In this document: piece after piece, positions 1-8,826 of the stretch | Layout: each line of letters opens with the position of its first letter | Position numbering within the stretch: the first letter of the stretch is position 1 | From: Streptomyces sp. TLI_146 | GTDB taxonomy: Bacteria > Actinomycetota > Actinomycetes > Streptomycetales > Streptomycetaceae | Direction: 5' to 3' | DNA length: 64,000 nucleotides | NCBI RefSeq assembly: GCF_002846415.1 | Contig: NZ_PJMX01000001.1 | Location: 8,494,001 to 8,558,000 of the forward strand | Made by a program: the position numbers and the translations under genes | Notes under the pieces: generated by a model | What the model was told of the DNA's origin: nothing | Seen by the model: only the letters and a program-made list of their open reading frames with translations | Databases searched by the model: none

Positions 1-110
1 TGGCACCGGGCACGCCGGTGTACGTCTTGACCAAGCACGACGGCCGGTGGCGAATCGCCCTCGCCCAGAGCACCACGGCCATCGATCACGAGGCCCTCCA
101 GGTGAACTGA
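1..110 (+). CDS. C-terminal end of an NTF2/SnoaL-like (SgcJ/EcaC-type) protein
   Basis: Only the last 35 codons are in the window; the 5' part lies to the left. The visible peptide contains VYVLTKHDGRWRIALAQST and ends in QVN before TGA. A strand with D-G-x-W-R-I followed by a short tail is the usual C-terminal strand of SgcJ/EcaC-type proteins in the NTF2-like fold (known of the family). Function cannot be judged from a fragment. A second NTF2-like gene follows on the same strand, so the two may belong together (inference). Confidence 0.5.
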   Translation, partial: APGTPVYVLTKHDGRWRIALAQSTTAIDHEALQVN

Positions 111-413
111 CCGGCGGTCGGGCACGCCACATACGCGCCCGTCAGGAACACCGACACACCAGACCCGGCGGATCGCGCCCGGGACCTTCCCTCTCAGACA
201 GGAGCAGCGCACATGCACACCCCAGCCGACACCGCGGGCCGCGTCTGGTTTCCGGCGGCCCCCAGGCCAGGGCCTGGCCGGGTGCTACCGGCCGCCGGGA
301 CTGTCAGTTGCCGGCACCAGGACAGCGCTTGCGCCGGGGGGAAGGCGGGCTGCCTGGCCGGGCCCGCACGAGGCACGGCAGATGGATCATTCCACTTCCG
401 AGGGGGTCGCAGC

Positions 414-812
414 ATGTCCTTCCGTTCCACGGCGGAGGTCGTCCACCGTTTCAACCGCGCCTTCATCGACCATGACGTTTCCTCACTCGCCGACCTGATC
501 GCCGAAGACTGTGTGATGGAGGCGAAAGAGCCGGCTCCGGAAGGGACCCGCTACGAAGGCCGCGCCGCATGTCTGGAGTTCTGCCGGGCACTCGCCGAGG
601 ACCGTACGGGACGTTTCGACCCGGAGGCCGTGGTCGTCACCGGTGAACGGGCTACCGTCCGCTGGCAGTACCGCTTCGGCGACGGGCCTGCCGACTTCAT
701 GCGGGGCGTGACTCTGGTGCTCGTACGCGACGGGCTGATCGTCGAGTCCCTCGGATATGGCAAGACCACCAGTGACCTCCGATCGGCCGGAGCGGGAAGC
801 CATGGAAAGTAA
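414..812 (+). CDS. NTF2/SnoaL-like small protein
   Basis: 132-residue protein beginning MSFRSTAEVVHRFNRAFID and continuing through a strand rich in aromatic and acidic residues (WQYRFGDGPADF), the pattern of the cone-shaped NTF2/SnoaL-like fold. Such proteins are small ligand-binding or cyclase/isomerase-type enzymes, often in secondary-metabolite or catabolic clusters. I chose the ATG preceded by AGGGGGTCGC rather than the ATG 201 bases upstream, whose extra residues look non-coding. The end overlaps the start of the glycosyltransferase by 11 bases, implying translational coupling. Substrate unknown. Confidence 0.65.
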   Translation: MSFRSTAEVVHRFNRAFIDHDVSSLADLIAEDCVMEAKEPAPEGTRYEGRAACLEFCRALAEDRTGRFDPEAVVVTGERATVRWQYRFGDGPADFMRGVTLVLVRDGLIVESLGYGKTTSDLRSAGAGSHGK

Positions 813-2082
813 AGGATGTCCTGACCTGCGCGTGTTGTTGGTCGCGTACGGTTCGGAGGCGGATGTGGAACCGATGCTCGCGCTCGGGGCGGCTCTGCGA
901 GGAGGCGGTGCGCAGGTGGTGGTGTGTGCCCCGCCGGACTTCACGGAGCTGCGGGAGGCGATCCACACCCCTTTGGTGGCGTCCGGCCAGTCGTCGGGCG
1001 CGATGGCGGCCGCCGCGGTGACGCGGACGACGGAGGACCGGCCGACGCGAGACCTGTCCGTGGGCGTGGCCCGGATGGTGGCCGCGGTGTATGACTCGGT
1101 CGTCACGGCAGCCGATGGATGTGACGTGGTGGTGACGACCGGTCTGATCCCGGCGGCAGCCGCCGCGCGGGCGGTCGCCGAGAACCTGGGCGTCCCTTAC
1201 GTATTCGTCACCTCGTCCCCGGCCCACCTGCCGTCGCCGCACCATCCGCCGCTCGCGTGGCCGGGGCGGACGCTCCCGCCGGAGGTGACGGACAACCGGG
1301 TGCTGTGGGATCTGAACGGCGAGCAGGTGAACGCTTTGTTCGGTGAGGGGATCAACACCCAGCGGGCGGCGATCGGCCTGCCGCCGGTGGACGACGTCGG
1401 CGACCACGTCCTCACGGCGCGTCCGTGGCTGGCGGCGGACGCGGCCCTGAGTCCGTGGCTGCAACCGGCCGGTCTCGACGTTGTGCAGACCGGTGCGTGG
1501 ATACGGCCGGACAACCGTCCGCTCCCAGCCGGCCTGGAGGCGTTTTTGAAGGCCGGCGCACCACCGGTGTACGTGGGCTTCGGGAGGATGCCCGTCGGTG
1601 ACGGTGACGCGCATGGCACCGCTTGTGCTGCGGTCCAGGCGATCCGTGCTCAGGGCCGACGCGTCGTCTTCGGCCACGGCTGGCTCGACCAGGCGGTGAC
1701 CGACGGCCAGCTGGACTGTTTCGCTGTCGGTAACGTCAACCCGCAGGCACTTTTCCCCCGGGTCGCCGCTGTCATGCACCACGGGGACGCGGGTACCACG
1801 ACGACGGCCGCCTTGGCCGGCGTGCCGCAGCTGGTGGTACCGCAGACGCCGGACCAGGCGTACTGGGCGAGCCGGGTGGTTGACCTGGGCATCGGCGCAG
1901 CGCTCGACGGACCGAGGCTGACGTGCGCGTCCTTGTCGGTCGCACTCAGGGCGGCCCTGAACCCCGGAATCCAGGCACGGGCGGACGCCCTGTCGGTCAC
2001 CATCCGGACGGACGGGGCGGCAGTGGCCGGGAAGTTGCTACGCCACATGCTCGGCCGGGGAAAGCCGCTGGCGGCGGCATGA
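802..2082 (+). CDS. GT1-family glycosyltransferase
   Basis: 426 residues, normal for GT-B glycosyltransferases of the macrolide/glycopeptide type. The N-terminal half opens with LRVLLVAYGSEADVEPMLAL, the acceptor-domain signature. The C-terminal half carries HHGDAGTTTTAALAGVPQ from about residue 326 followed by P-Q-T-P-D-Q, the nucleotide-sugar donor signature. It probably moves a sugar from an NDP-sugar to a small molecule in the cytosol (family knowledge). The ATG follows GGAGCGGGAAGCC and overlaps the upstream NTF2-like gene. An epimerase and an MBL hydrolase follow two genes later, compatible with a tailoring or detoxification set (inference). Confidence 0.85.
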   Translation: MESKGCPDLRVLLVAYGSEADVEPMLALGAALRGGGAQVVVCAPPDFTELREAIHTPLVASGQSSGAMAAAAVTRTTEDRPTRDLSVGVARMVAAVYDSVVTAADGCDVVVTTGLIPAAAAARAVAENLGVPYVFVTSSPAHLPSPHHPPLAWPGRTLPPEVTDNRVLWDLNGEQVNALFGEGINTQRAAIGLPPVDDVGDHVLTARPWLAADAALSPWLQPAGLDVVQTGAWIRPDNRPLPAGLEAFLKAGAPPVYVGFGRMPVGDGDAHGTACAAVQAIRAQGRRVVFGHGWLDQAVTDGQLDCFAVGNVNPQALFPRVAAVMHHGDAGTTTTAALAGVPQLVVPQTPDQAYWASRVVDLGIGAALDGPRLTCASLSVALRAALNPGIQARADALSVTIRTDGAAVAGKLLRHMLGRGKPLAAA

Positions 2083-2314
2083 AATGCATGGGGCCCGCCC
2101 ATTCAAGAGGTCCCCGCCGTTCAGGAGCCACCGACGCACCGAACACGTCCGCTCGCGTTCTGCGGCACCTCGTGGGGCAACTCGCTGCTCCGGGCGGGTC
2201 CGGCACCCGGCCTGGCCCACACCAAGGACGAAGCAGGGACGGATCTCTGACACGCCGCAGACCTGTGCATTCGTCAAATCAACGCGCAAGAAGATCACTT
2301 CAAGGGGGACGTCA

Positions 2315-3361
2315 ATGGCTGTGGAGGCAGGAGGTCGGATGTGGACACGGGCGTCCGGCCGTGAGGTACCGGTGGGCGAGAGGTTCGACTGGTTCACCGA
2401 GACGGTGTCCACGGATTTGTTGCCCGTGGAGATCAAAACCGATCGGGCGAGTGACTTCCACGCCGATATCGGGGCGGTCGATCTGGGCGCACTCACGGTG
2501 TCGACACTCGAGTTCTCGCCCGTGTGGTCACGCCGTACTCCGGCGCACATCAGGCGGGGCGACCCCGAGCAGTACCAACTCACGCTGCTTCAGAACAACG
2601 CGATGAAGGCCTGCCAGCTCGGCCGGGACTCCGGCCTGATCGTCGACGGGTTCATCGTCACCAACACGTCGGTCCCGCTGGAGTGCGAGACCGACCGCGA
2701 CGGCGGACCGGTACGCGCGATCGTCCTCCAGATCCCGCGATCGGAGCTGCCGCTGGGCGCTGGGCGCGCCGACCGTCTCGTTGCCCGTCGGCTTCCCCGG
2801 ACCGGCCTCGGCGCGGTGATGGCCGATTTCCTGACGAGCCTGCGCGACAACGGCGCGGATTGCCGGAGCGAAGAGCGTCTGGCTCTCGGGCGGGTGGCCC
2901 TCGACCTGGCCACGGCCTACCTGGCCGAGCAACTCGGCGCCCTTGAGGGCACTTCACCTGAGATCCGTGCCCGTGCTCTCCTGGAGCGGGTCAAGGTCTT
3001 CATCGAACGCAACCTGGGGGACCTCGACCTCACCCCCCAGGCGGTCGCCGACCACCACCACATCTCGCTGCGCGGTCTCTACGCGCTGTTCGGGGACGAG
3101 GGCGTCGCCGCCTTCATCCGGACCCGCCGCCTCGAGCGTTGCCGCGCAGACCTCGCCCGGCCGGAGCTGCGCGCGATGCCCATCCAGGCGATCGCCGTTC
3201 GCTGGGGCCTTTCCAACGCCACCGTCTTCGGCCGCGCCTTCCGCCAGGCCTATGGCCTGACCCCCGGCGAGTACCGCCGCCTTGTGCTGGGCTCCGGCTT
3301 TGCACGCGCAGTCGAACGATCCTGCACGCTGCGTCGACCGCTGCCCCTTGAGTGCGCCTAG
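2315..3361 (+). CDS. AraC-family regulator with AraC-binding-2 type sensor domain
   Basis: 348 residues. The N-terminal half (from RFDWFTETVSTDLLPVEI near residue 25) matches the AraC-like ligand-binding domain of many Streptomyces regulators; the C-terminal third, from about residue 225, is the double helix-turn-helix DNA-binding domain, with SLRGLYALFGDEG and a closing AYGLTPGEYRRL. The start ATG has CAAGGGGG 7 bases upstream; an ATG eight codons later is possible. It stands 232 bases after the glycosyltransferase and 66 before the epimerase, so it may have its own promoter and control neighbours (inference). Two more regulators of the same architecture occur in this window. Confidence 0.88.
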   Translation: MAVEAGGRMWTRASGREVPVGERFDWFTETVSTDLLPVEIKTDRASDFHADIGAVDLGALTVSTLEFSPVWSRRTPAHIRRGDPEQYQLTLLQNNAMKACQLGRDSGLIVDGFIVTNTSVPLECETDRDGGPVRAIVLQIPRSELPLGAGRADRLVARRLPRTGLGAVMADFLTSLRDNGADCRSEERLALGRVALDLATAYLAEQLGALEGTSPEIRARALLERVKVFIERNLGDLDLTPQAVADHHHISLRGLYALFGDEGVAAFIRTRRLERCRADLARPELRAMPIQAIAVRWGLSNATVFGRAFRQAYGLTPGEYRRLVLGSGFARAVERSCTLRRPLPLECA

Positions 3362-3427
3362 ATTCTGTTTCCGCAGGTGAGGCGGGAAGCATCACGTGCA
3401 CAGGACAACGAACAAAGGGGATTGGAC

Positions 3428-4309
3428 GTGAAGGTACTCGTCCTGGGTTCCACCGGATACGTCGGGTCGGCCGTGGTGCGGCGGCTGACGGTGGAAGGCC
3501 ACCAGGTGGTCCACTTCTTGAAGGACGTGAGCCGCCGGCCGGCCGGGGCACCGATAGTCGTGGGCGACCTGACCGATCCGGCCTCGCTGCGGGCCGCCGT
3601 CACCGACGACATCGACGCGGTGATCAACCTCGCCACGCCGACCGGCGACGAGGCAGTGGACGCTGCGGCTGTGGATGCGCTGGCCGAGCGGCTGCGCGGC
3701 TCCGGACGGGCCTTCGTCTACACGAGCGGCGTATGGGTGCTCGGCGCCACCGGTGACGCGCCGGTCGACGAGGACGCGCCCACGAACGCCATCGCCATCG
3801 TCGGCTACCGCCCGCGGATCGAGCAGCGGGTGCTGGGCACGGGCGGAGACGACGTACGAGCCGTCGTTGTGCGTCCCGGCATCGTGTACGGCCGCGGTGG
3901 TGGCATCCCGGGGCTGATGACCGGCTGGGCGCGCGAGCACGGCACCGGCCGGTACGTCGGTTCGGCCGCGACCCGCTGGCCGATGGTGCACGTGGACGAC
4001 CTCGCCGTCCTGTTCGTGCTGGCGGTGACCAAGGCCGTTGCGGGCGGCATGCTGCACGGCGTGGCGCACGAGGCGGTGCCGGTCGCGGCACTGGCCGCAG
4101 CCGCCGACATCGCCGCGGGCGGCAGCGGCCGGGCCGAGCCCTGGCCGCTGGAGCAGGCGGCCGAGGCAGTGGGCGCTCCGTTCGCCGAGGCGCTGGGCCT
4201 GAATCAGGTGGTGTCCGGGCAGCGAGCCGTCATCGAACTCGGCTGGCAGCCCAGCCGCCCGTACGTCCTGACCGAGCTGACCGAGCTGACTGGGGGAGAC
4301 CGTGGCTGA
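3428..4309 (+). CDS. NAD(P)-dependent epimerase/dehydratase (extended SDR)
   Basis: 293 residues. It begins VKVLVLGSTGYVGSAVVRRL, giving the GxxGxxG Rossmann dinucleotide site at the extreme N-terminus. Further on are VYTSGVWVLG, GYRPRIEQ (the Y and R of an atypical active site) and VVRPGIVYGRGGG, a conserved strand of NAD-dependent epimerases. The classical YxxxK is not evident, so the exact reaction is uncertain. The GTG start follows AAAGGGGATTGGAC; the upstream ATG has a poorer site. Its end overlaps the MBL gene by 8 bases, so both are probably one transcript. Confidence 0.8.
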   Translation: MKVLVLGSTGYVGSAVVRRLTVEGHQVVHFLKDVSRRPAGAPIVVGDLTDPASLRAAVTDDIDAVINLATPTGDEAVDAAAVDALAERLRGSGRAFVYTSGVWVLGATGDAPVDEDAPTNAIAIVGYRPRIEQRVLGTGGDDVRAVVVRPGIVYGRGGGIPGLMTGWAREHGTGRYVGSAATRWPMVHVDDLAVLFVLAVTKAVAGGMLHGVAHEAVPVAALAAAADIAAGGSGRAEPWPLEQAAEAVGAPFAEALGLNQVVSGQRAVIELGWQPSRPYVLTELTELTGGDRG

Positions 4310-5168
4310 CCTCACCGGTTCGACGCTGCCCATCTGCCGCACCTGCGGCACGCAGTACGCCACCCCGCGCCTCGACTGCCCGGTCTGCCTGGACGAGCGC
4401 CAGTACGTGGGACGCGACGGCCAGCAGTGGACCAGCCTCGCCGAGTTGCGCGCCGAGGGTCACCGGGGCCGCTTCGAGGAGCAGGGTCCGGACATCGTCG
4501 GCATCGGCTGCACGCCGGATTTCGCCATCGGCCAGCGTGCCCTGCTGCTGCGCACGGGTGCGGGCAATGTTCTGTGGGACTGCGTGCCCTACCTCGACGA
4601 CGCGATGATCCGCGAGGTGCGGGAGCTCGGCGGCATCACCGCGATCGCCATCAGCCACCCTCACTTCTACTCCGCCATGGTCGACTGGGCACACGCCTTC
4701 GAGGTCCCGGTGTACCTCCACGAGGCGGACCGCCGCTGGGTCGGCCGCCCCGACCCCGCTCTTCGCTTCTGGAGCGGACAGACCCACCAGCTGACCGACG
4801 AACTGACGCTGATCAACCCGGGCGTCCACTTCCCGGGAAGCACGGTCATGCACTGGAACACCGGCCAGGGCGCCCTGTTCACCGGCGACATCGTCAACGT
4901 CGGCCCCGACCCCCGCTGGGTCAGCATCATGTACAGCTACGCCAACCACATCCCCGAACGCCCCGACGCCGTCCGCGCCGCCGGCAAACTGCTCGCGGGC
5001 TACCGTTTCGACCGGATCTACGGCGCCTGGTGGGACCGCGTCGTCACCGCCGCCGGCAACGAGGTCCTCGCCCGGTCCATCGAGCGCTACCTGCGGTTCG
5101 AGCAGGCACTGCCGACGGAGAGCAGCTCATGGATCCCGCAAGATCACGCCACACGAAATAGCCTGTGA
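4302..5168 (+). CDS. MBL-fold metallohydrolase with N-terminal zinc ribbon
   Basis: 288 residues. Four cysteines (C12, C15, C26, C29) in a CxxC...CxxC arrangement form a likely zinc ribbon. The metallo-beta-lactamase core follows: HPHFYSAMVDW from residue 119 resembles the first metal motif and ALFTGDIV supplies a later aspartate. The consensus HxHxDH is degenerate (HPHFYS), so the metal site may be altered. GTG start preceded by TGGGGGAGACC, overlapping the epimerase stop. It is the last gene of the rightward run; two hairpins lie just after it. Substrate unknown. Confidence 0.8.
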   Translation: MADLTGSTLPICRTCGTQYATPRLDCPVCLDERQYVGRDGQQWTSLAELRAEGHRGRFEEQGPDIVGIGCTPDFAIGQRALLLRTGAGNVLWDCVPYLDDAMIREVRELGGITAIAISHPHFYSAMVDWAHAFEVPVYLHEADRRWVGRPDPALRFWSGQTHQLTDELTLINPGVHFPGSTVMHWNTGQGALFTGDIVNVGPDPRWVSIMYSYANHIPERPDAVRAAGKLLAGYRFDRIYGAWWDRVVTAAGNEVLARSIERYLRFEQALPTESSSWIPQDHATRNSL

Positions 5169-5197
5169 CTCCCTGGCCGAGCCGACGGCCAGGGAGT
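5168..5197 (+). terminator. Hairpin at the stop codon of the MBL gene
   Basis: Perfect 12-bp stem (ACTCCCTGGCCG with CGGCCAGGGAGT) and a 6-base loop, starting on the last base of the stop codon. No long T-tract follows, as is common in high-GC actinomycetes. Confidence 0.6.
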
Positions 5198-5266
5198 TGA
5201 TACGGCAGCTCCGGCGTGGACCGGCCGCGGGCCACCAGCCCAGAACGGCGATCGCACGCAGTGCGG

Positions 5267-5308
5267 TCAGCGGGAGCGACCCGTCCTCCTTCGGGTCGCT
5301 CCCGCTGA
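5267..5308. terminator. Bidirectional terminator between convergent genes
   Basis: Perfect 17-bp inverted repeat: arms at 5267-5283 and 5292-5308 around an 8-base loop TCCTCCTT. It sits between the rightward MBL gene and the leftward DUF6528 gene and can serve both. Confidence 0.75.
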
Positions 5309-5387
5309 GCCCTATGCATCCCATCCTTGTCTGCGCTAACGCAGGCCCGCTGTACCAGTCCTTTGAGGGCCGGTCGGCGGGGACCGG

Positions 5388-7229
5388 TCACTGGTAGCTC
5401 GGCACCATCCAGCGGGCGCGGTAGTGCTGGCTCTGGTCCCACCAGCGTGCCTTCCGCGTGTCGCCGCCGGTGGTGACGAACCGCAGCCAGGACGTGGTGT
5501 AGCTCGGGTTGGTGTTGGACCCCTCGCAGCCGTCCGCGCAGGTCGTCAGCCGCTCCCCGGAGACCGGGTCGTTGCCGATGCTCTTCACCAGCGGCTGTAC
5601 GTTGAGGGCCGCTTCGGCCGCGTAGTCCGTGCACCAGCGTTTCTTGTCGCTCACCTGCGTCTCCAGCGGCCAGCGGCTGGAGCCCTTGTAGCACTCGGTC
5701 AGGCCCGACTTGGAGAACTGCACGATCCCGGCGTTCGCCCCCACCCACAGGCGGTCGGGGTTGCCGTACACGGGCTCCAGGTCGTGGCCCCAGGCCTCGG
5801 CGGGCTTGCCCTGGGAGATCTGCTGCGGCAGCGGGAAGGACTCGCCGTCCTGAAGCGTGCCGGTCGCCGTGTCGTAGCCGTAGCGGACCAGCGCACGGCC
5901 GCCCACCGCCCAAAGCGACTGGGTGGAAGGGTCGTACAGCACCTCGTGGGCCTCTTCGAGGGGTTTGGTGGACAGTGCCTTCGCCGGGCCGGGGGTCGGG
6001 CTGGTGGGGTCACCCGTGGCCCGCGCGTACACCTGGACCGTGTCCGACCCGCTGGACGCGATGGCGATGTTCCCATCGGGCAGCAGCTCGGCGCCGTGCA
6101 CATTGGTGACGTCGGCGTCGCCCACGTTGTAAGCCCACTTGTAGCCCGACAGGGACGGGTAGGGGATCACCCCGACGAAGCCGCTGTTTCCGTCCGCGAC
6201 CACCATGACCTGCTTCGCCGGGTCGCCCTCGCCATACGCGCCCGCGGGCCGCAGCCGGTGGTCCGTGCCTCCGCCCCAGCCGCGGGCGGTGGGGAAGAGT
6301 TTCTTGTCCGGGTCCGGGACGGAGTGGTAGGCGTCGGGGACCCAGCGCTGGTACGGCCCGTCGGAGACCTTGCCCGAGCCGAACAACTCGATCGCCGGGA
6401 CGTCCGCCGGATAACCGCCGTTGGGCACCGCCTTGCTGTTGCCCGCGCTCACAACCGGCGAGCCCTCGTCGAACTCGACCTCCAACGTCGGCGCGTTGTA
6501 CGCCGCATCGCAGGCGTAGACGGACGTGCTCGGGTTCATGGAGCAGAAGTCTTTGTACGCCTTGCTGTCGAGCTCTCCCGCCGACAGCTGGATGCCGTAG
6601 TTGGGCAGCGGGGCGGTGGTGCTGGTCCAGGCGCGCACCATCGCGGTGACGTCCAGGCGGTGAATGCCGTTGGAGGACTCCGGGTCGTACGGGCGTGCCA
6701 CGTCGGGGCAGCCGGAGCTGCCCAGGCCGAAGTTGGCGGAGGCCTGATAACCGGGGGTGACCGCGGGCCGGGTGGCCCAGGTGACGGTCTTCTCGTTCCA
6801 CGCGGCGGCGATCGGGTCGGCGTACATCCACCAGCCGTCACAGGAGCCGGTGTACGAGTTGTACAGGCGCAACGTGGCGCTCTTGATGGCCGCGCCCTTG
6901 AGCCGCGCGACCTCGAACTGCACGTAGCTGCGGTAGCGGGTCGTCCCGTTGTCGGGCGTGCCGATGTGCAGGACGCTTCCCGCTGAGTGGTCGCGGGCGT
7001 CGGTGCTGCTGACGTACGTGTCCTGCACCCGTTTGATGAGGTTGCGCGGCCCGCTCTGTACGACGGGCGAGACCGCGGGCGTGAGGGTGTAGGCGTCCTG
7101 CGTAGGGGTTTCGGTCGCGGTGGTCGCGGTTTCAGCGGATGCGGTGGCCGCTGACACCGTTCCGAGGAGGGCGAGGGCAAGGGCGACCGCCCCGCCGGAC
7201 ATGAGGCTGCGTATGCCCTGCCGCCGCAT
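5388..7229 (-). CDS. Secreted DNRLRE-domain plus DUF6528-like protein
   Basis: 613 residues. It starts MRRQGIRSLMSGGAVAL with a clear Sec signal peptide ending near TASA. Residues about 50-190 resemble a DNRLRE beta-sandwich (KRVQDTYVSS, later RSYVQFEVARLKGA), a domain found on cell-surface proteins. The remainder matches DUF6528, a propeller-like module (GAELLPDGNIAIASSGSDTV, AWGHDLEPVYGNPDRLW), with two cysteine-rich spots near the end. A stand-alone DUF6528 paralogue with a Tat signal lies at 37969-39057. An alternative GTG start five codons upstream has a better GAAGG site. Probable extracellular role; no catalytic residues recognised. Confidence 0.75.
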   Translation of the reverse strand: MRRQGIRSLMSGGAVALALALLGTVSAATASAETATTATETPTQDAYTLTPAVSPVVQSGPRNLIKRVQDTYVSSTDARDHSAGSVLHIGTPDNGTTRYRSYVQFEVARLKGAAIKSATLRLYNSYTGSCDGWWMYADPIAAAWNEKTVTWATRPAVTPGYQASANFGLGSSGCPDVARPYDPESSNGIHRLDVTAMVRAWTSTTAPLPNYGIQLSAGELDSKAYKDFCSMNPSTSVYACDAAYNAPTLEVEFDEGSPVVSAGNSKAVPNGGYPADVPAIELFGSGKVSDGPYQRWVPDAYHSVPDPDKKLFPTARGWGGGTDHRLRPAGAYGEGDPAKQVMVVADGNSGFVGVIPYPSLSGYKWAYNVGDADVTNVHGAELLPDGNIAIASSGSDTVQVYARATGDPTSPTPGPAKALSTKPLEEAHEVLYDPSTQSLWAVGGRALVRYGYDTATGTLQDGESFPLPQQISQGKPAEAWGHDLEPVYGNPDRLWVGANAGIVQFSKSGLTECYKGSSRWPLETQVSDKKRWCTDYAAEAALNVQPLVKSIGNDPVSGERLTTCADGCEGSNTNPSYTTSWLRFVTTGGDTRKARWWDQSQHYRARWMVPSYQ

Positions 7230-7460
7230 CGAGTTTCGTCTCACTTCGTAGCCTTCGGCTGCTCTGTGGCCCCGCCTTGAGGCCGGGGCAACGCTACAGG
7301 GCGAGGGGAGGGAGGAGTATGCGACTGAGTTGTGGAAGAAGGACTTGCTGATCTTCGGACCACGACGCACCCCTCCACTCGGCTGGCCGCAGGAGTTTCA
7401 CCTGGCGCGGTTACCGTGACCTGGCCGTGCGTGCACACACCCAGCACCAGGCACATCCAC

Positions 7461-8456
7461 TCAAGCGCCGGAGGCTGCGCGGTGTTCGCCGGGGGTGAGC
7501 CCGTATACCTTCCGGAACGCACGGCCGAAAACGGTGGCGCTGGTGAAGCCCCAGTGGGCCGCGATGGCCTCAATGGTGCGGTGGCTCAGTTCAGGGCGGG
7601 CCAGTTCGGCGTGGCAGCGGGCCAGCCGGCGTCGGCGGATCAATTCGGCGACACTCATCGGCTGGTCGCGAAAGAGTGTGTAGAGGCCGCGCAGGGATAT
7701 GTTGTGCCGGTCGGCAATGGCTTGGGGCGTCAGTTCGCGGTCGTCGAGGTTGTCGTCGATGAATTGAAGTACGCGCTGGAGCATCACCTGGGCGTGTGCC
7801 TCGGCCGGTGTCTGAACCGGTTCCTCGTCCCGGGCCCGGGCCCCGAGCCGCTGCGCCAGACATGCGGTGGCAAGGTCGAGGGCGACTGAGCCCAGGCGGA
7901 GCAACTCGTCGGGTCCGCATCGGGGGCCGTGGCGCTGCAAGGAATGCAGGAAGTCGGCCAGGATCTCGGCTGTCCCTCCGTCGGCTCCCGGATGCACGGA
8001 GGCGGGTTGGGCGAGGATGCGGTCCACCCTGTCGGACCGTAGGGGCAGGATGGTGCGAGGGATCTGCAGCACGATCGCCTCGACCGCCCCGTAGTCGCTG
8101 AAGCCGATGTTTTCGATCGGGCGTGAGGTGTCCGTCAGGACGAGGCCTCCCGCCACCTCGGACGCGTTGCGCAACTGGACGACGTTGAAGGCGCCCTGGG
8201 TGGCGAGGGCCAGTTGATACGATCCCGGATCGTCCCGCCGGGCGGGGGTCGTCGTGCGTCGTGAGCACACCCGCGACAACACGACCGATGAAACCCTCAC
8301 CGGGCCGAGGCTCAGCCGGGTGTGCTGGGCTTGGGCGTCTGACGTGCGGTGGGCGCTGGGTGGTGCGGATGTCAACTCGCTCGGCACCATCTCACAGAAC
8401 CAGCCTGACCCGTCGGGCGACGCCCTTTTTTCATCAGAGGCCGCGGACCGCCCCAT
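7461..8456 (-). CDS. AraC-family regulator (second of three similar copies)
   Basis: 331 residues. The C-terminal HTH domain (about 220-328) has SLRGLYTLFRDQPMSVAELI and ends VYGLTPGEHR. The sensor half keeps LVLTDTSRPIENIG and VEAIVLQIPRTILPLR, aligning by eye with the regulators at 2315 and 29871. Its extreme N-terminus (SGWFCEMVPSELTSAP) is a diverged form of the usual RFDWWREMV segment. The ATG has a strong AAGGAGG five bases upstream. It lies directly upstream of the secreted DUF6528 gene on the same strand (232-base gap) and may regulate it (inference). Confidence 0.85.
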   Translation of the reverse strand: MGRSAASDEKRASPDGSGWFCEMVPSELTSAPPSAHRTSDAQAQHTRLSLGPVRVSSVVLSRVCSRRTTTPARRDDPGSYQLALATQGAFNVVQLRNASEVAGGLVLTDTSRPIENIGFSDYGAVEAIVLQIPRTILPLRSDRVDRILAQPASVHPGADGGTAEILADFLHSLQRHGPRCGPDELLRLGSVALDLATACLAQRLGARARDEEPVQTPAEAHAQVMLQRVLQFIDDNLDDRELTPQAIADRHNISLRGLYTLFRDQPMSVAELIRRRRLARCHAELARPELSHRTIEAIAAHWGFTSATVFGRAFRKVYGLTPGEHRAASGA

Positions 8457-8586
8457 GGCATCCTCCTTGCTCGCGGCGCGACCTCAGCCGGCTGGTCACC
8501 GACGGCCCCGCAGCGACACTCGCACTGGCAGCAATGGATTGACTGTCCGGCACCAACCCCGTTGCGGGGTCCGGCATTCCCTTCTA

Positions 8587-8781
8587 TCAGGCTCCCCAGG
8601 GCTCTCCAGGGAGACGGACACCCTGCCGCGATCCGTGTCCGCCGGACACGGGCTGCAACCGGCCCAGGTCGACGCCTTGGACCTGGGCGATCAGCTCCAT
8701 GCGCCGGACCAGGTCCGCGGCCGACGCCGCGTCAGGCCGCGGCGCAGGCCGCTGTCCGCCCTCTTCGTCGCCCGTTGCCAT
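8587..8781 (-). CDS. Small ORF, possibly the truncated N-terminus of a regulator
   Basis: 64 residues beginning MATGDEEGGQRPAP, preceded by GGGGGGCGTGG. The stretch DAASAADLVRRMELIAQ resembles the region ahead of the helix-turn-helix in some Streptomyces XRE-type regulators, but no HTH follows. It lies 45 bases downstream of the TPR gene on the same strand. It could be a remnant or a non-gene. Confidence 0.25.
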   Translation of the reverse strand: MATGDEEGGQRPAPRPDAASAADLVRRMELIAQVQGVDLGRLQPVSGGHGSRQGVRLPGEPWGA

Positions 8782-8826
8782 CCACGCCCCCCGTACTTCC
8801 GACGGCTCCGCCGCACACGATATGGC

